64,000 bases of DNA, taken from positions 124,001-188,000 of the forward strand of contig NZ_JABMCB010000185.1 of NCBI RefSeq assembly GCF_013359935.1. The letters run 5' to 3'. The position numbers and the translations under genes were made by a program. The notes beneath the pieces are model-generated. The model was not told the DNA's origin. It saw only the letters and a program-made list of their open reading frames with translations, and ran no database searches. This document shows positions 61,232-64,000 of this stretch, piece after piece (position 1 is the first letter of the stretch; every line of letters starts with the position of its first letter). The DNA comes from Paenibacillus xylanilyticus. GTDB taxonomy: Bacteria > Bacillota > Bacilli > Paenibacillales > Paenibacillaceae.

Positions 61232-61936
61232 ATGTATACCATTATGATCATCGAAGATGATCCCAAGATTGCAGGACTGCTGAAATCCCATATCGAGCGC
61301 TACGGGGACAAAGCCGTCTTGGTTGAGGATTTTGAAGGGGTTGTACAGCAGTTTGAGCGGATACAGCCTCATGTTGTTCTACTGGATATCAACTTGCCGA
61401 GCTACGACGGATTCTACTGGTGTCGCCAAATTCGTACGATGTCTACGTGTCCGATTCTGTTTATCTCGGCCCGAAGCGGGAAGATGGATCAGGTAATGGC
61501 GCTGGAGAACGGAGCAGATGACTATATTACGAAGCCGTTCGAACATGAGATTGTGATGGCCAAAATCAGAAGTCAGCTGCGACGTGTATATGGTGATTAT
61601 GCTGCCCGCGACGAAGAGCGCAAAGTCGAACTGGACGGTTTGACGGTTTATCTGGAAAGGCTGGAGATTCAGCTCGGTGATTGCAAAGTGCAGCTGACGA
61701 AAAAGGAAACGATTCTGCTTGAAACGTTACTGCGCCGCAGTCCCAAGCTGGTAAGCAGGGAGACAATCCTGGAGAAGCTGTGGGATGACTCCTTTGTAGA
61801 TGACAATACACTCAGCGTCAATGTCACTCGAGTACGCAAGCGACTGGCCGAGCTTGGAATAACGGATGCACTGGAAACGGTGAGGGGTTCGGGTTACCGA
61901 TTGAATGCGAACTGGAAAGCAGCATCACCATCATGA
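61232..61936 (+). CDS. OmpR-family response regulator, BceR-like
   Basis: 234 residues: receiver domain with phospho-acceptor Asp in VVLLDINLPSYDGF (Asp52) and Lys in YITKPFEHE, then a winged helix (about 135-228, LETLLRRSPKLVSRETILEKLW). The DINLPxYDGFYWCRQIR pattern is typical of regulators paired with intramembrane-sensing kinases for peptide antibiotics (BceR group). Overlaps the kinase gene by 4 nt (ATGA). Confidence 0.88.
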   Translation: MYTIMIIEDDPKIAGLLKSHIERYGDKAVLVEDFEGVVQQFERIQPHVVLLDINLPSYDGFYWCRQIRTMSTCPILFISARSGKMDQVMALENGADDYITKPFEHEIVMAKIRSQLRRVYGDYAARDEERKVELDGLTVYLERLEIQLGDCKVQLTKKETILLETLLRRSPKLVSRETILEKLWDDSFVDDNTLSVNVTRVRKRLAELGITDALETVRGSGYRLNANWKAASPS

Positions 61937-62916
61937 AATTGTTTATGCGAGAGCACCTTGCCTTGACTTGCTGGGTGGTCGTCATCCTGCTTACCGTTGT
62001 CGCCGTGTTCTGGTATGACGGTTATGATCATTGGTTAACGGCTGTCTATGCCGTATCGTTAGGATTATTTTTATATGCAGGCTACTTGATTATCCGTTAT
62101 TTGTCACACCGATCCTTTTACAGCCGAATGTCACAATCCATGAAATCACTAAATGAATTTGTCCCATTAAACGAGGCTGTTCCATTATCACTAGCACTGG
62201 AGAAGCTGCTTGATTCACAATATGGTCATTATCATGCACACTTGCACCGATTGGAACAGCGTCAACAGGAATATCTGACTTTTATGAACCAGTGGGTGCA
62301 TCAAATGAAAACACCCTTATCGGTGATTGAGCTGACCGTGCAGGATCAGGAGGACGATGATCCGCGGTTTAAGAGCATTCGGGAGGAAGCAGATCAGATG
62401 AGACGTGGATTGGAAACCGTGCTGTATGTGGCCCGTTTGGACACATTTGAACAGGACTTCAGCGTGGAACCCGTCACACTCAAGACTGTCGGTGAAGAGG
62501 CCATTCATGAACTGAAGCGTTTCTTCATTCGCAATCACGTTTATCCGGAAATACAGATGGATTCTTCGATCGTCGTTCAGTCGGACGCCAAATGGATTCG
62601 CTTTGTCCTGGTGCAGCTCTTGTCCAATGCGATCAAATACTCCTCTGGTAGCGGGCAAAAGATATACGTGCGAGCTTATCAAGCGGAGAGGTCAATCGTT
62701 CTTGAAGTTCAGGATCAGGGTGTTGGCATTCCAAAGTCTGATCTAAGACGGGTATTCCAGCCTTTCTTCACCGGAGAGAACGGTCGTCATTTCAAGGAGT
62801 CAACCGGTATGGGGTTATACATTGTAAAGGAAGTCCTGACTCGGATGAATCACCGGATTGATCTGGAATCCGTGTATGGGGAAGGAACGACTGTCCGGAT
62901 TACGTTTAATACCTGA
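61933..62916 (+). CDS. Intramembrane-sensing histidine kinase, BceS-like
   Basis: 327 residues. Two close membrane helices (about 10-30 and 35-55) with almost no extracellular loop define the intramembrane-sensing class. Phospho-acceptor His lies in NQWVHQMKTPLSVIEL (about 124-139). HATPase_c motifs are VQLLSNAIKYSS, DQGVGIPKSDLRRVFQPFFTG and GMGLYIVKEVL. In known Bce systems, the kinase receives its signal from the cognate ABC transporter, encoded just downstream here. Confidence 0.9.
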   Translation: MKLFMREHLALTCWVVVILLTVVAVFWYDGYDHWLTAVYAVSLGLFLYAGYLIIRYLSHRSFYSRMSQSMKSLNEFVPLNEAVPLSLALEKLLDSQYGHYHAHLHRLEQRQQEYLTFMNQWVHQMKTPLSVIELTVQDQEDDDPRFKSIREEADQMRRGLETVLYVARLDTFEQDFSVEPVTLKTVGEEAIHELKRFFIRNHVYPEIQMDSSIVVQSDAKWIRFVLVQLLSNAIKYSSGSGQKIYVRAYQAERSIVLEVQDQGVGIPKSDLRRVFQPFFTGENGRHFKESTGMGLYIVKEVLTRMNHRIDLESVYGEGTTVRITFNT

Positions 62917-62984
62917 GGCTGGATGGTGGCAGCAAGCAATTCGTAGCAATTCGTTTCATGAAGAAAAAAAGATGGATATCAATT

Positions 62985-63023
62985 GACGTCTGTTTCCCCA
63001 TATGAGGTAACGGCGTCTTTTTT
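62985..63023 (+). terminator. Hairpin with T-run between kinase and ABC genes
   Basis: GACGTCTGTTTCC pairs with GGTAACGGCGTC (one mismatch, one wobble), followed by a T-run. It separates the two-component genes from the ABC genes. Confidence 0.7.
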
Positions 63024-63192
63024 GTTTTTCCAGTAACCAACCTTACAACATTGTCATGCAAGTGAAAGGTTAAGCCATAGGAGAACAGCCGAAACTTCAG
63101 GTAAACTGGGGTCAATAGGCAAAACAAGTGCCAATGAATTGATGTGCAGGTCAGGCTTGTCATATCGAATTATAAATGAAGGAGTTGTACAT

Positions 63193-63963
63193 ATGGAAAT
63201 ATGTTCGGTAAATCAGATCAGCAAGATTTATAAAGGAATCGTCTCGTATGAAGCACTATCGGGCATTGACCTCAGTATTCAGGAGGGGGAATTTGTTGGC
63301 ATTATGGGACCATCCGGCAGCGGAAAAACGACTCTGCTGAACATGATCTCAACGATTGATCATCCGACATCAGGAGAACTGCGGATTGGCGGGAAAAATC
63401 CGTTTGAACTCAATCCGGATGAGCTCGCCCTTTTTCGGCGTAAAGAATTGGGATTTGTTTTTCAATCCTTTAATCTGCTAAATACCCTCACAGTCAAGGA
63501 GAACATCGTGCTGCCGCTTACACTCGACGGAACGCCACTGGGAGAGATGAACACACGTGTGGAACGGCTGGCGAGCAAACTCGGGATCGAGGGGATTCTG
63601 GACAAGCGGACGTATGAGATTTCTGGTGGCCAGGCTCAACGTACAGCCATTGCAAGGGCGCTGATTCATTCGCCCAAATTAATTTTGGCAGATGAGCCGA
63701 CAGGCAACCTGGATTCGAAGGCGGCACGAGACGTGATGGAAATGCTGGAACGCCGCAATCAGGAGGATCGGACTACCATGCTGCTGGTGACGCATGATGC
63801 TGTTGCTGCGAGCTACTGCAGCCGGGTCGTCTTTATCAAGGATGGCAAACTCTACAATGAGATTCACTACGGCGATAACCGGGCTGCTTTTTATCAAAAG
63901 ATTATCAATGTGTTATCCCTAATGGGAGGGTCAGGACATGAATTTTCGCCAGTTCGCCATTAA
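63193..63963 (+). CDS. ABC transporter ATP-binding protein, BceA-like
   Basis: 256 residues from ATG 63193 (AAGGAG 8 nt upstream). Walker A GPSGSGKTTLLNMISTID (about 38-55), Q-loop VFQSFNLLNTLTVKEN, ABC signature ISGGQAQRTAIARAL (about 141-155), Walker B LILADEPTGNLDS and the switch His in VTHD. This is the MacB/BceA-type ATPase that works with an FtsX-fold permease in peptide-antibiotic detoxification. The unusual signature ISGGQAQR (Ala for the common Gln) is within the family's range. Confidence 0.92.
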   Translation: MEICSVNQISKIYKGIVSYEALSGIDLSIQEGEFVGIMGPSGSGKTTLLNMISTIDHPTSGELRIGGKNPFELNPDELALFRRKELGFVFQSFNLLNTLTVKENIVLPLTLDGTPLGEMNTRVERLASKLGIEGILDKRTYEISGGQAQRTAIARALIHSPKLILADEPTGNLDSKAARDVMEMLERRNQEDRTTMLLVTHDAVAASYCSRVVFIKDGKLYNEIHYGDNRAAFYQKIINVLSLMGGSGHEFSPVRH

Positions 63964-64000
63964 TAATGTGGTTCGCAACAAACGGATTTATCTGGCTCAC
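63938..64000 (+). CDS. ABC transporter permease, BceB-like, N-terminal fragment
   Basis: Only 21 codons are in the window: MNFRQFAINNVVRNKRIYLA and one more. The start resembles BceB-type permeases (short cytoplasmic N terminus with NNVxRNxRxY before TM1). It overlaps the end of the ATPase gene by 26 nt, indicating coupled expression. The rest lies beyond the window. Confidence 0.75.
   Translation, partial: MNFRQFAINNVVRNKRIYLAH

Overview
The window looks like about 64 kb of chromosome from a spore-forming Bacillota, most likely Paenibacillus. Evidence: strong AGGAGG-type ribosome binding sites, hairpin-plus-T-run terminators, a des-desK-desR cold-response locus collinear with Bacillus subtilis, an Mrp antiporter operon, YolD-like and YjcZ-type small proteins, and PadR/HAAS and Bce-type modules. 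No rRNA, tRNA, CRISPR array, insertion sequence or phage was seen. Only 34.7-36.6 kb has clearly foreign (AT-rich) composition.

Layout. 1-7 kb: end of a drug-efflux MFS gene, a Pro/Gly-rich protein, a Fur-controlled iron-siderophore lipoprotein, a flavin reductase, an MMPL transporter and an alpha/beta hydrolase. 7-13 kb (minus): mrp operon with fused mrpA-mrpB followed by C, D, E, F, G. 13-17 kb: two membrane diguanylate cyclases around a conserved unknown protein. 17-25.5 kb: a giant DUF11-repeat surface protein split into two overlapping reading frames. 25.7-30.3 kb: YolD-like and YjcZ-like proteins, amino-acid permease, ferritin, polysaccharide deacetylase and a lipoprotein. 30.4-33.3 kb (minus): des-desK-desR. 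33.6-36.6 kb: YitT protein, a 53-residue Cys/His/Lys-rich peptide gene and an AT-rich HExxH metalloprotease-like gene. 36.7-42.6 kb: P-loop kinase, PadR plus a HAAS-SEDS fusion, an SgrR-like regulator and a DUF4173-type membrane protein. 42.7-43.9 kb: a membrane-anchored leader peptide and yidC. 44-50.4 kb: deaminase, UbiD decarboxylase, HD-GYP protein, SRPBCC protein and a small membrane protein. 50.4-56.6 kb: MFS/TetR pair, D-2-hydroxyacid dehydrogenase, LacI regulator and butanediol dehydrogenase. 56.8-64 kb: secreted propeller-like protein, OYE-family oxidoreductase, NagZ-like lipoprotein and a Bce-type two-component/ABC module cut by the window end.

Most notable. (1) The reading frame before yidC has the parts of a MifM-type translation-arrest sensor: an N-terminal membrane segment, a basic stretch followed by an Asp/Glu-Pro stretch, and a hairpin that masks the yidC ribosome binding site exactly where a ribosome stalled on the acidic codons would open it. 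(2) Three genes (giant DUF11 gene, desK, HExxH gene) appear to start at AUU or AUA, each exactly 8 nt after a strong Shine-Dalgarno sequence. For desK, starting at AUU places the phospho-acceptor histidine at residue 188 and the membrane-interface lysine at residue 10, the numbering I recall for B. subtilis DesK.

All family assignments were made by eye from motifs and recalled family features. No database search was run.
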